Below are positions 16,945 to 26,201 of a DNA stretch of 64,000 bases, one piece after another (the first letter of the stretch is position 1; each line of letters opens with the position of its first letter). Position numbers and translations under genes: made by a program. Below the pieces are notes generated by a model. It was given only the letters and a program-made list of their open reading frames with translations. It had not been told where the DNA came from and searched no databases. The stretch spans positions 164,001-228,000 of the forward strand of contig NZ_CP077770.1 of NCBI RefSeq assembly GCF_019134595.1. Reading direction: 5' to 3'. The DNA is from Pseudoalteromonas shioyasakiensis (GTDB lineage Bacteria; Pseudomonadota; Gammaproteobacteria; Enterobacterales; Alteromonadaceae).

Positions 16945-17955
16945 GTGGCTCAGTCCCTGCAATCTTTTCATACCTTTTCTTTGCCAAGCCAATGCCAGCA
17001 TTTTTATCAAATTGATGAAGTGAATCAGCTTTTAAGCACAGACTTTTCTGGGCCATTTTGTATTTTAGGTGAAGGCAGTAATACCGTGTTTTTATCTGAC
17101 TACCAAGGTTCTGTGATCCACATGAATACGAAGGGCATAGATATAGAGCAGCAAAACGATGGCTTTTTATTGCACATTGCAGCCGGAGAAAACTGGCACC
17201 AATTAGTTGCTATGACTATTGCTAATGACATGCCTGGGCTTGAAAACCTTGCTTTAATACCTGGGACTGTTGGTGCTGCACCAGTGCAAAATATAGGTGC
17301 TTACGGTGTAGAGCTTGAAAAGTTTGTGAGTTATGTCGAATACTTTGATATTGCCACCAAAACCACAAAGCGCTTAACTAAAGGCGAATGTCAATTTGGC
17401 TATCGTGACTCTATCTTCAAACATGCACTGAAGAATAAAGCTGTAATCACCCAAGTAGGGTTACTGCTACCTAAAAAATGGCAGCCAGTTCTGAGTTATG
17501 GACCATTGCAACAGCTTTCAGAACCCTCTCCACAACAGGTATTTGAGCAAATCATCACAACCAGAAACAGCAAACTACCAAACCCCAGTGAACTTGCTAA
17601 TGCAGGCAGTTTTTTCAAAAACCCAGTGATCAGGAATGAGCAACTTGCGTTACTTTTAAAACACTACCCAGAGCTACCTCATTACTTTGTGGATGCTGAG
17701 CATCATAAAGTTGCGGCGGGGTGGTTGATTGAGCAAGTTGGGTTAAAAGGCTTTAAGGTCGCAGGTATTGAAGTGCATCAGCAGCAAGCTTTAGTGCTAG
17801 TAAACCACGGTAATAGTACAGGTGATGACTTAATTGCCATGGTAAAGCATGTACAACAACAGGTTTGGCATAAATATCAGATTGCTTTACAGCACGAAGT
17901 ACGCCTGATCAACGCTGAACATGAATGCCACATTGAATTGGGAGCTTCATCATGA
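16945..17955 (+). CDS. murB: UDP-N-acetylenolpyruvoylglucosamine reductase MurB
   Basis: 336 aa from GTG at 16945, with GAGG at 16935-16938; a TTG at 16933 lies before that site and is unlikely. FAD-binding motifs are visible: ILGEGSNTVFLSDY, NLALIPGTVGAAPVQNIGAYG (here in parts), YRDSIFK, and the catalytic-loop segment NAGSFFKNP. It makes UDP-MurNAc in peptidoglycan synthesis, using NADPH. It is of the long, type I form found in E. coli. The stop overlaps the birA start (ATGA). Confidence 0.95.
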   Translation: MAQSLQSFHTFSLPSQCQHFYQIDEVNQLLSTDFSGPFCILGEGSNTVFLSDYQGSVIHMNTKGIDIEQQNDGFLLHIAAGENWHQLVAMTIANDMPGLENLALIPGTVGAAPVQNIGAYGVELEKFVSYVEYFDIATKTTKRLTKGECQFGYRDSIFKHALKNKAVITQVGLLLPKKWQPVLSYGPLQQLSEPSPQQVFEQIITTRNSKLPNPSELANAGSFFKNPVIRNEQLALLLKHYPELPHYFVDAEHHKVAAGWLIEQVGLKGFKVAGIEVHQQQALVLVNHGNSTGDDLIAMVKHVQQQVWHKYQIALQHEVRLINAEHECHIELGASS

Positions 17956-18944
17956 AAGCGCCAGATGGAAATAAGCTCGCTATTTTACAAGCTCTGAATT
18001 CAGGTGGTTTTATTTCTGGTCAGCAATTGGGCGAGCAGCTCGGTATTAGCCGTGCAGCAGTGGGTAAACATATTCACTCTTTGCAGGAAATGGGGCTCGA
18101 TATATTTAAGGTTACGGGTAAAGGGTATTGCCTTAATAATAGTGCAGGCTTACTGAACAAAGATAAAATCGGTCAGCATTATAATGAGTTAGGTGGTAGC
18201 ACCGCTAATGTTGAAGTGCAGCCTATTATTGACTCAACCAACAGTGAGCTAATGCGCCGTTTGCAAACAGAAGTAGCACTGCCATCTGGAAGCGTATTAG
18301 TTGCAGAAATGCAGCAAGCGGGAAGAGGGCGCCGTGGGCGCGTTTGGCAATCTCCATTTGGCGCAAACTTATACTTTAGTTACTTTTGGCGTTTGGATGA
18401 TGGTTTGCAAGCTGCTATGGGGGTCTCTATTGCTGTTGGGCTTGCTGTTTACGATACGCTTAAAGCCTTATATCAATTAGATGTAGAGCTTAAGTGGCCA
18501 AATGATATCTACTTAAACCGTGAAAAATTAGCGGGCGTATTAGTTGAACTTGACGGCCAACCACAAGGTCCTTGTCAGCTTGTAATAGGTATAGGTATCA
18601 ATTTACATATGCCAGAAAGTGTTAGCCAACACATAGATCAAGCATGGACTGACTTAAGTCAGCATGTGCAGGGGTTAGATAAAAACAAGCTGGTGGCCTA
18701 TTTATGCTTTTATTTAGAAAAACGTTTAGCTCAGTATCAGCAATCAGGTTTAAACGATATGTATCTACAGTGGAATCAATTAAATGCATTTGCTGGCGAG
18801 TGTGTTGAGCTCAATACGGGTCACCGTAGCTGGCGTGGTATTTGCGAAGGAATTGATAACCAAGGTGGCGTACGTATTCGTCAAGATGGCGAAGTGAAAA
18901 GTTATTATGGTGGTGAAATTTCATTACGTAAGGCTGAGCTATGA
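17952..18944 (+). CDS. birA: Bifunctional biotin-protein ligase and biotin operon repressor
   Basis: 330 aa. N-terminal winged helix (ISGQQLGEQLGISRAAVGKHI, residues about 17-40) means it can also repress transcription. The ligase core has GRGRRGRVWQSPFGANLYFS (here positions about 117-137; GRGRRG binds biotinyl-AMP) and KWPNDIYL. It attaches biotin to acetyl-CoA carboxylase. The murB-birA-coaX order, with 4-base overlaps, is the common gammaproteobacterial operon. Confidence 0.95.
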   Translation: MKAPDGNKLAILQALNSGGFISGQQLGEQLGISRAAVGKHIHSLQEMGLDIFKVTGKGYCLNNSAGLLNKDKIGQHYNELGGSTANVEVQPIIDSTNSELMRRLQTEVALPSGSVLVAEMQQAGRGRRGRVWQSPFGANLYFSYFWRLDDGLQAAMGVSIAVGLAVYDTLKALYQLDVELKWPNDIYLNREKLAGVLVELDGQPQGPCQLVIGIGINLHMPESVSQHIDQAWTDLSQHVQGLDKNKLVAYLCFYLEKRLAQYQQSGLNDMYLQWNQLNAFAGECVELNTGHRSWRGICEGIDNQGGVRIRQDGEVKSYYGGEISLRKAEL

Positions 18945-19639
18945 AATTATTAGTGGATGTTGGCAATACCGCAATTAAAGCCGTTTTGTTTGATGGCAAG
19001 GATTACCAAACCTGTGAACTCAGCAATTTACCTTGGTCACAAATAAAAGAGCTGGTCTATGCCTGCGTAGGTAGCACAGAGCTACTTAAACCGTTATTAG
19101 CAAAGGCGCAGCAACATGCTGTTCCTTACTTCGAAGCAGAGGTGACCGCTAAACTCGCTACGTTAAGCTGTGCTTATCAGCAGTTTAAAAACCTAGGAAT
19201 TGATCGCTGGCTCGCGGTAATAGCTGCGTATGTAGAATATCCCGAGCAAAACTGCATTATTATCGATGCCGGTACAGCAACGACAATTGATGTGCTTAAT
19301 AAAGAAGGCGCGCATCTAGGAGGCTGGATCTTACCTGGCCTTGATTTAATGACCTCATCACTTACCCAAAATACGCAACGCGTGTTTGATGATGAGCAAA
19401 CACCATTTACGACTGAACTAGGGCGTAATACGCCAAATGGCCTAAAAAATGGCGCTATGGTTGCTACCCTAGGTGCAATCGAGCAAGCAAAACAACATCT
19501 TAACCAACAGGGTTGTCAGTTATTATTTGCTGGTGGTTATGGCAAATTGTTAGCAGATACATATTTAGATGCTAAATTTGACAGCTTGCTCGTGTTTAAA
19601 GGACTGAATTATTGGCGTGAATTAGCTATAAAGCAGTAA
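18941..19639 (+). CDS. coaX: Type III pantothenate kinase
   Basis: 232 aa. ASKHA-fold motifs: DVGNTAIK at the start (phosphate 1), NLGIDRWLA, and DAGTATTID (phosphate 2). It catalyses the first step of coenzyme A synthesis, and type III enzymes need a monovalent cation. The start overlaps birA by 4 bases. It ends about 70 bases before the tRNA promoter. Confidence 0.93.
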   Translation: MKLLVDVGNTAIKAVLFDGKDYQTCELSNLPWSQIKELVYACVGSTELLKPLLAKAQQHAVPYFEAEVTAKLATLSCAYQQFKNLGIDRWLAVIAAYVEYPEQNCIIIDAGTATTIDVLNKEGAHLGGWILPGLDLMTSSLTQNTQRVFDDEQTPFTTELGRNTPNGLKNGAMVATLGAIEQAKQHLNQQGCQLLFAGGYGKLLADTYLDAKFDSLLVFKGLNYWRELAIKQ

Positions 19640-19706
19640 AAATACGGGTTTTTGCCTGAATAGTGAGCGTTTAACACATAAATTCACATTTTTTTTAATT
19701 TTATGG

Positions 19707-19735
19707 TTGCATCACAATAAACCTTACCTTAGAAT
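19707..19735 (+). promoter_or_regulatory. Promoter of the tRNA-tuf operon
   Basis: TTGCAT at 19707-19712 and TAGAAT at 19730-19735, 17-base spacer, GC-rich discriminator (CTCGCCCCG) just after. This is the arrangement of growth-rate controlled stable-RNA promoters. Confidence 0.65.
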
Positions 19736-19756
19736 CTCGCCCCGTACTAAAGCAGT

Positions 19757-19832
<76 letters not shown>

Positions 19833-19872
19833 CTTTCCTTTTACCGGAAGTGACTTAGTAAAGAATTTTCGT

Positions 19873-19957
19873 GGAGGGGTTCCCGAGCGGCCAAAGGGAT
19901 CAGACTGTAAATCTGACGGCTCAGCCTTCGCTGGTTCGAATCCAGCTCCCTCCACCA
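19873..19957 (+). tRNA. tRNA-Tyr (GTA)
   Basis: 85 bases with CCA, long variable arm as in class II tRNAs. Anticodon GTA in CAGACT-GTA-AATCTG; acceptor GGAGGGG pairs with CTCCCTCC in part. Confidence 0.95.
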
Positions 19958-20001
19958 CTTTATTCTTGACGGTTAGAGGTAGTTTAAGAACAGGTTCCTA
20001 T

Positions 20002-20076
<75 letters not shown>

Positions 20077-20089
20077 GACTTCTGGTGTT

Positions 20090-20165
20090 GCTGATATAGC
20101 TCAGTTGGTAGAGCGCACCCTTGGTAAGGGTGAGGTCGGCAGTTCAAATCTGCCTATCAGCACCA
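20090..20165 (+). tRNA. tRNA-Thr (GGT)
   Basis: 76 bases with CCA. Anticodon GGT in CACCCTT-GGT-AAGGGTG; acceptor GCTGATA pairs with TATCAGC. Fourth tRNA, 136 bases before the tuf start; the block is probably processed from the tuf mRNA. Confidence 0.95.
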
Positions 20166-20301
20166 GTATCGAGAACTCATCTTAATTTCTTCCTTTATCT
20201 GTCAGAAAAAACTATTTGAAATTTGAAAAAATTAAATTAATCTACCCTCGGTGGATTATTTTCATATGTAATCTAGATACACAAAACTGATAGGTTCCGT
20301 C

Positions 20302-21486
20302 ATGGCAAAAGAAAAGTTTGAACGCGTAAAACCGCACGTAAACGTTGGTACAATCGGCCACGTTGACCACGGTAAAACAACTCTAACAGCAGCAATCACT
20401 AACGTACTTGCAAAAGTATACGGTGGTGTAGCTAAAGACTTCGCATCAATCGATAACGCTCCAGAAGAGCGTGAGCGTGGTATCACAATCTCAACTTCAC
20501 ACGTTGAGTACGATACTCCAACTCGTCACTACGCACACGTAGACTGTCCAGGACACGCCGATTATGTTAAAAACATGATCACTGGTGCTGCTCAAATGGA
20601 CGGCGCAATCCTAGTAGTTGCTGCGACTGACGGTCCTATGCCACAAACTCGTGAGCACATCCTACTTTCTCGTCAGGTTGGTGTACCTTACATCATCGTA
20701 TTCATGAACAAATGTGACATGGTTGACGACGAAGAGCTACTTGAGCTAGTTGAGATGGAAGTTCGTGAACTTCTTTCTGAGTACGACTTCCCAGGTGATG
20801 ACTTACCACTAATCCAAGGTTCAGCGCTTAAAGCGTTAGAAGGCGAGAAAGAGTGGGAAGACAAAATCGTTGAGCTTGCAGAAGCACTAGATTCTTACAT
20901 CCCAGAGCCAGAGCGTGACATCGATAAGCCATTCATCATGCCTATCGAAGACGTATTCTCAATCCAAGGTCGTGGTACTGTTGTAACTGGCCGTGTTGAA
21001 GCTGGTATCATCAACGTGAATGACGAAGTTGAAATCGTAGGTATCAAAGAAACTACGAAGACAACTTGTACAGGTGTTGAGATGTTCCGTAAGCTTCTAG
21101 ACGAAGGTCGTGCGGGTGAGAACATCGGTGCACTTCTACGTGGTACTAAGCGTGAAGACGTTGAACGTGGTCAAGTACTAGCTAAGCCTGGTTCAATCAC
21201 TCCACACACGAAGTTCACTTCAGAAGTATACGTACTTTCTAAAGATGAAGGTGGTCGTCATACTCCATTCTTCAAAGGTTACCGTCCACAGTTCTACTTC
21301 CGTACAACTGACGTAACAGGTGACGTACAGTTACCAGACGGCGTTGAAATGGTAATGCCTGGTGATAACATCAAGATGACTGTAGAACTAATCTGCCCAA
21401 TCGCGATGGACGAAGGTTTACGCTTCGCTATCCGTGAAGGTGGCCGTACAGTTGGTGCTGGTGTTGTTGCAACTATCGTTGAGTAA
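20302..21486 (+). CDS. tuf: Elongation factor Tu
   Basis: 394 aa, full length. GTPase motifs: GHVDHGKTT (P-loop), DCPGH (switch II), NKCD and SALKA-type G5. It delivers aminoacyl-tRNA to the ribosome. Codon use is strongly biased, as expected for a very highly expressed gene. It corresponds to tufB by position (Thr-Tyr-Gly-Thr-tuf). The secE-nusG genes that often follow tufB are absent here; a terminator and repeat-rich DNA follow instead. Confidence 0.98.
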   Translation: MAKEKFERVKPHVNVGTIGHVDHGKTTLTAAITNVLAKVYGGVAKDFASIDNAPEERERGITISTSHVEYDTPTRHYAHVDCPGHADYVKNMITGAAQMDGAILVVAATDGPMPQTREHILLSRQVGVPYIIVFMNKCDMVDDEELLELVEMEVRELLSEYDFPGDDLPLIQGSALKALEGEKEWEDKIVELAEALDSYIPEPERDIDKPFIMPIEDVFSIQGRGTVVTGRVEAGIINVNDEVEIVGIKETTKTTCTGVEMFRKLLDEGRAGENIGALLRGTKREDVERGQVLAKPGSITPHTKFTSEVYVLSKDEGGRHTPFFKGYRPQFYFRTTDVTGDVQLPDGVEMVMPGDNIKMTVELICPIAMDEGLRFAIREGGRTVGAGVVATIVE

Positions 21487-21515
21487 TCAACTATAGTAAT
21501 GCATCAAGCATTAAG

Positions 21516-21546
21516 AAAAACCCGAGCTTAGTCTCGGGTTTTTTTA
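21516..21546 (+). terminator. tuf terminator
   Basis: AAAAACCCGAG-cttagt-CTCGGGTTTTTTT stem-loop with T-run, 30 bases after the tuf stop. Confidence 0.9.
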
Positions 21547-21557
21547 TGGGTGAAAAA

Positions 21558-21612
21558 GCTATCAGCTATCAGCTGTCAGCTTTCAGACATCAGATTAGAT
21601 CGAGAGGGTTGT
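21558..21612. repeat. Dispersed repeat with GTCAGC-type units, copy A
   Basis: Runs of CTATCAGC and CTGTCAGC followed by CAGATTAGATCGAGAGG. A related copy lies at 57676-57730 (GCCGTCAGCCGTCAGATTAGATCGAGAAGG). Both lie just downstream of terminators of strongly expressed translation genes (tuf and the S10 operon). Confidence 0.6.
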
Positions 21613-21651
21613 TTAGTTCTGCGCCTCACTCAGCATTCACCCTGTTCATTC

Positions 21652-21735
21652 TTAGGGTAGGTTGGTTTGAGCACAGCGAAACCCAACACAATCCATGTAA
21701 ACCTTTCCTCTGATTAGGCTTGACCTAGAACCTAG
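21652..21735. repeat. Dispersed hairpin repeat, copy A
   Basis: TTAGGGTAGGTTGGTTTGAGC followed by AGCGAAACCCAAC, an imperfect palindrome, then ATCCATGTAAACCTTT and GCTTGACCTAGAA. The same modules in the same order recur at 61703-61815. The remaining DNA to the next gene (21768-21910) shows nothing further apart from the region just before the start codon. Confidence 0.65.
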
Positions 21736-21767
21736 AACCTAGAACCTAGAACCTAGAACCTAGAACC
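21723..21767. repeat. Tandem heptamer repeat ACCTAGA, about 6.4 units
   Basis: Perfect head-to-tail copies of ACCTAGA, beginning inside the dispersed repeat. The second copy of that repeat at 61805 holds a single unit, so this is a local expansion. It lies 144 bases before the start of the hybrid regulator, and its length may vary between strains. Confidence 0.9.
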
Positions 21768-21910
21768 TTTACCCTCGCTAACTCACATCTAAATCCAACC
21801 CCTTGATATCTATCTTAGTTATTGATCCCTAAATTGGGAAATGATTATGAATGTTAGCTGAACTGAACTACGCTTGATTAATAACTAATAATAAATGTGT
21901 AGATTTAGGG

Positions 21911-24900
21911 ATGATCCGTTTTTTTATAGCGCTCTTAGCACTTCTGTTTTTACCTTCAGCTTGGTCTGCATTTCAAAACTACGATATTGAAGATGGATTA
22001 TCGCAAAGTGTTGTGTTCGATATTGTGCAAGATCAGCAAGGTTTTATCTGGATTTCAACACAGGCAGGTTTAAACCGTTTTGATGGCAATGAATTTACTG
22101 TATTCACAGCCTCTGATGAGACGAATAGTCTAGCGAATAACTATATTTACCCATTGGCAATCGACAACGAGTCAACGTTGTTTATAGGTACTCGAAATAG
22201 TGGTGTAAACCAACTCGCATTACATAATTATCAATTTTCTGAGCCGCTGTTAAAAGAGCGCCGAATAACCAGCTTATTAGTAGCGCAACAGCAAGTTTAT
22301 ATTGGCACTTACGATGGCAGCCTTTTTCGTTACGATAAGCGAACAGAGCAACTTGAAACGTTAATAACAGGGTTAAAAAAGCCTATTTATGCGCTATCAA
22401 AAATCGATGAAATACTTTGGATTGGTACTCATGGAGCTGGGTTACTTCATTATGACCTTATTAATAATAAACAAATTAATTCGGTTTTTTCTGGCTTTGC
22501 TGAGTCTGTTGATATTCATGCCAGTATTTTTGCTATCAAACAGGCTGCTGATGGCAGTATTTGGTTGGCAAGTCAGGGTGGTGGCTTATATAAGATTGAG
22601 CCAAGCACAAAAACAATAACGCAGTGGCTTACCTCTAAAGATGATAATTCTGGGCTTAGTAGTAATGAAATTCGTGATATTGAGTTTGATAGTCAAGGCC
22701 AAGTTTGGCTGGCAACGCGAGGCGGCGGAATTAATGTTTACGACCCTATTGATGCAAGCTTCACCGTTTTAGCGCATGACCCGTTTGATAAATATAGTCT
22801 TGCTCATGACCGGGTATATAGTATCTATCGAGACAGTAGTGACATTATGTGGTTTGGTACTGCCCATGGGATCAGTAAGCTCGACCCAGCATCATTGCAA
22901 TTTAGTAAGTTAAAAAAGCCAACGCCACTTTCAAGTAACGATGCGTGGGCGTTACTTGAAGACTCAAAGCAACGTATTTGGTATGGCAGCTGGGGTGGCG
23001 GTATCGATATTCTGGATCAGCAATTAAATCGTTTAGATCGTATAACCACCGAAAGTTCACCGTATTCAATCAGTAGCAATGCAATTAAAGCCATCGCCGA
23101 AGATCGTAATGGCGATATATGGATTGGCAGCTGGCAGCAAGGGATTGATGTTTTGCATAACGATGGCAGCATCAGTCACTTTCGAGCAGATGAAGGCGAG
23201 CATGGCTTAACTGAAAACAGTATATATGCCCTTTTAGTCGATGAAAAAAATAATGTTTGGGTCGGCACTAATGGAGGAGGGCTGTTTTGTTTTGATAGAC
23301 AGCGCGGCAAGTTTATTAGTTTTGCAAAGCCTCTAGCGAATACACAACTTGTAATTCCAACGGCGCGGGTGACGAGTTTATATAAAAGCTCGCAAGCAGA
23401 TCTGTGGATAGGTACTGATGGTGATGGGGCTTATCATTACAACGCTGCAACCGATACCCTCACTAATTATCGCAAAGGCGACTTGGCTTTATCTGATAAT
23501 ACAGTGCGTGCATTTTTAGAAATTGACCAGCAAATGTGGCTCGCAACATCGAACGGCTTAAATATTATTGATTTGAGCAACCAGCAGGTGCAGCAATTTA
23601 ATGTCGCTCAAGGCCTTCCTAATCAAGTCGTTTATGCGTTGTTAAAAGACAATGAAGGTTGGGTTTGGCTAAGTACCAACAACGGCCTCGCTAAAATAGA
23701 CCCTGCAACCATGAGCATTAAAAATTATAAAGCTCGACATGGTTTACAAGGAAATGAATTTAATGCCGGTGCTTATTTAAAAACCCGTGATGGCCGCTTG
23801 ATGTTTGGTGGCACGCAAGGGGTTAGTGTCATTAACCCTGCTGAACTTGAAGTTAATACTATTGGTGGGCAATTAGCTCTTACCAGCTTGCAGTTTGATG
23901 ATGTGGATGTGGTAAACCAAGGAGTAAGTCGTTTAGGCAGTTTATATCAAATAGAAAAAAGCCGCTCAGTGACCATTCCTGCGGGTATCAAACGAGTTCA
24001 TTTTCAGATTGGTTACCTGCACTACTCTGAGCTGCAAACTAACCAATACTCCTATCAGTTAGCAGGCTTTGAACAGCAATGGCGCAAAGCTACAGGGTCG
24101 TTTTTATCTGTTGATTACACTAATCTTTCTGCTGGTAAATATCAGTTGAAAGTAAATGCTAGTAGTGAAAATGGGGCAAATGCGCTCACCCCATTACTGT
24201 TAAACATAACGGTTCTTGCGCCTTGGTGGCAAACAAGTGAGTTTTATCTGTTAGCAGCCATGCTGATTTTGGCTATGGTGTGGTTGTTCACAGTGCTTTG
24301 GACTCGCCGTATACGCAAACAAAAATATTATCTGGAGCAAATTGTTAGCGAGCGCACTGACGAAATCGCAGAGCAAAAAATGCTAATTGAACAGCAAGCT
24401 GACGCTCTGAGTGACTCACTCGAGAATAAAGTACGGTTCTTCACGCATGCATCACATGAATTACGTACTCCTTTGAGTTTGTTGATTGCGCCTTTGCAAA
24501 AGCTAATAGCAGATGAGCAAAATACTGAAAAGTGTGAGCAACTGAATTTGGTATTACGTAATAGCCGGCGCTTAGAAAACTTGGTCGATAAGCTATTAAC
24601 GCTGACTCGCTATGATGAGCGCCATGAAGAGATTATTAAAGTTGTGTCACTATCGGCAATTGCCAGAGAGGTCGCGGGGCAGTTTGCTGTGTTAGGTGAA
24701 AAGTCCATAGACTTTATAGTCGATATTGAAGAGGCTGTATTTATTGAAAGCACCCGAGAAGGGGTGATCACGATTCTTACCAACCTTTTAAGTAATGCCT
24801 TTAAATATACTCAGCAAGGTCAAGTCAGCTTAACCGTATGCGCATCAGGTGAGCTTGCTCGCATAGAAGTAACTGACACAGGTAAAGGCATCGCAGACTC

Positions 24901-25897
24901 TGAAAAAGACAAGGTGTTTGATACTTTTTACAGAGTAAGTAGTCATGCAAATGTAGAAGGCTGTGGCGTAGGTTTAGCCATCGTTAAACGTCTGGTCGAT
25001 AAATACAAAGGCAATATTGTGCTGGCAAGTCGCTTAGGAGAAGGAACCAGCTTTAAACTCGCATTTAAAACAGCGCAATTTACAGAGCAAACTCCAGTTG
25101 ATAGCACAATTCTAAAATCAACAGTGAATCATGACAAAGCGAGTGTATTAATTATTGAAGATAATGACGAGCTACGTCATTACCTGAAAACAGAGTTACA
25201 GCAAAGTTATCAAGTATTATTAGCTGAAGATGGTCAAGTCGGTTTACAAATAGCGCTGAGCCAAGTGCCAGATTTAATTATTACAGATTTAATGATGCCA
25301 AAAGTCGATGGCTTTACTGTTTTAGATTCATTACATAATTCGCCCGTTACATGCCATATCCCAGTGGTTATTTTAACTGCAAAGGGCGACTACGAAACCC
25401 GCATTAGCAGCTTAAAACAGCATGCGCTAGATGTGATCACTAAACCATTTGATAGGGAAGAGCTCTTTTTAAAAGTAGAGAACTGGATACATTGGGTTAG
25501 CTTATATTCGCAGCAGCAAATTATGGGGTTACCCCTTAATTCTCAAGCTAAGCAATCAATTACAGTTGATCCTCGTGATAAACAGTTGCTTGAAAACTTA
25601 GGAAAATATGTTGCTGACCATTACCACCAACAAGGCTTTTCAATGGTCAACTGTGCGAAAGAGTTAGCGCTTAGTGAGCGTCAATTACAACGCAAGTTAA
25701 AAGTCCTACTAAACATTACTCCCAGTGAGTACTTACGAAATTATCGACTAACTAAAGCAGCCGAACTTATTAGGAAAGGCCAACAAATAAGCTTAGTAAT
25801 AGATGAAGTTGGCTTTTCGTCACGTTCGTATTTCTCTAAATTTTTCAAAGCAAAATATGGCATGACGGCGAAAGAGTATCAATGTTATTACATATAA
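21911..25897 (+). CDS. Giant hybrid two-component system protein (propeller sensor, kinase, receiver, AraC output)
   Basis: 1328 aa. Signal peptide (residues 1-19), then two seven-bladed Reg_prop propellers (about 20-650, recurrent IWIGTxGGG and VWLATxGGG blades), a Y_Y_Y domain (about 690-775), one membrane helix (about 780-800), HisKA with phospho-His in ASHELRTPLSLL, HATPase (NLLSNAFKYT, DTGKGI, GVGLAIV), receiver with ITDLMMPKVDG and an AraC HTH at the end (AELIRKGQ... GFSSRSYFSKFFKAKYG). Such HTCS proteins sense oligosaccharides outside the membrane and switch on matching utilization genes. No polysaccharide genes flank it, so the target is not evident. Confidence 0.9.
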   Translation: MIRFFIALLALLFLPSAWSAFQNYDIEDGLSQSVVFDIVQDQQGFIWISTQAGLNRFDGNEFTVFTASDETNSLANNYIYPLAIDNESTLFIGTRNSGVNQLALHNYQFSEPLLKERRITSLLVAQQQVYIGTYDGSLFRYDKRTEQLETLITGLKKPIYALSKIDEILWIGTHGAGLLHYDLINNKQINSVFSGFAESVDIHASIFAIKQAADGSIWLASQGGGLYKIEPSTKTITQWLTSKDDNSGLSSNEIRDIEFDSQGQVWLATRGGGINVYDPIDASFTVLAHDPFDKYSLAHDRVYSIYRDSSDIMWFGTAHGISKLDPASLQFSKLKKPTPLSSNDAWALLEDSKQRIWYGSWGGGIDILDQQLNRLDRITTESSPYSISSNAIKAIAEDRNGDIWIGSWQQGIDVLHNDGSISHFRADEGEHGLTENSIYALLVDEKNNVWVGTNGGGLFCFDRQRGKFISFAKPLANTQLVIPTARVTSLYKSSQADLWIGTDGDGAYHYNAATDTLTNYRKGDLALSDNTVRAFLEIDQQMWLATSNGLNIIDLSNQQVQQFNVAQGLPNQVVYALLKDNEGWVWLSTNNGLAKIDPATMSIKNYKARHGLQGNEFNAGAYLKTRDGRLMFGGTQGVSVINPAELEVNTIGGQLALTSLQFDDVDVVNQGVSRLGSLYQIEKSRSVTIPAGIKRVHFQIGYLHYSELQTNQYSYQLAGFEQQWRKATGSFLSVDYTNLSAGKYQLKVNASSENGANALTPLLLNITVLAPWWQTSEFYLLAAMLILAMVWLFTVLWTRRIRKQKYYLEQIVSERTDEIAEQKMLIEQQADALSDSLENKVRFFTHASHELRTPLSLLIAPLQKLIADEQNTEKCEQLNLVLRNSRRLENLVDKLLTLTRYDERHEEIIKVVSLSAIAREVAGQFAVLGEKSIDFIVDIEEAVFIESTREGVITILTNLLSNAFKYTQQGQVSLTVCASGELARIEVTDTGKGIADSEKDKVFDTFYRVSSHANVEGCGVGLAIVKRLVDKYKGNIVLASRLGEGTSFKLAFKTAQFTEQTPVDSTILKSTVNHDKASVLIIEDNDELRHYLKTELQQSYQVLLAEDGQVGLQIALSQVPDLIITDLMMPKVDGFTVLDSLHNSPVTCHIPVVILTAKGDYETRISSLKQHALDVITKPFDREELFLKVENWIHWVSLYSQQQIMGLPLNSQAKQSITVDPRDKQLLENLGKYVADHYHQQGFSMVNCAKELALSERQLQRKLKVLLNITPSEYLRNYRLTKAAELIRKGQQISLVIDEVGFSSRSYFSKFFKAKYGMTAKEYQCYYI

Positions 25898-25989
25898 CGG
25901 GCTGTTAACTATGAAAATGTCGTATTTGAGTACATTTTTGTCGGCATAATGCATACATATTTTCTACAGTTAACCTAATCTAATTATAT

Positions 25990-26130
25990 CTTCGTAGTTT
26001 TGGGGCTCTTTGTTTATCATTGACGGGCAAACATGACTGAGTACAGATTATGGTTAAGGACAACAGCGAGCCCCATCTATTTTTAACTTCCTTTGAGTTA
26101 AGGCTCTTAAATTTTCAAGAGCCGATTTTT
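25990..26130 (+). ncRNA. Candidate structured leader or small RNA before the TRIC gene
   Basis: GGGGCTC at 26002-26008 pairs with GAGCCCC at 26068-26074, with flanking TGTT/AACA pairs extending the stem, and a terminator (GGCTCTT-aaatttt-AAGAGCC, T-run) follows at 26101-26130. A 17-codon frame starting at the ATG 26033 lies inside, and 13 bases around that ATG are repeated exactly at the TRIC start. It could be an attenuator leader, an sRNA, or simply the 3' end of the upstream gene. It does not match the glycine or cyclic-di-GMP riboswitch consensus as I know them. Confidence 0.3.
26101..26130 (+). terminator. Rho-independent terminator
   Basis: GGCTCTT-AAATTTTC-AAGAGCC stem followed by GATTTTTATT. 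About 200 bases after the hybrid regulator and 72 before the TRIC gene. Confidence 0.75.
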
Positions 26131-26201
26131 ATTACAACTTCGCTTAAAAGATTGAAAAGTTTATGTTACAACGGCACTAACATTACTTTTTAGTTACAAA
26201 C

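Noticed and set aside
20895..21125. Reverse-strand frame inside tuf
   Set aside because: Antisense shadow of a highly biased gene.
21723..21767. CRISPR-like repeat
   Set aside because: Seven-base units without spacers; a simple tandem repeat.
25990..26130. Glycine or cyclic-di-GMP riboswitch
   Set aside because: Conserved core segments of either class are absent despite a GGGCAAAC-like string.
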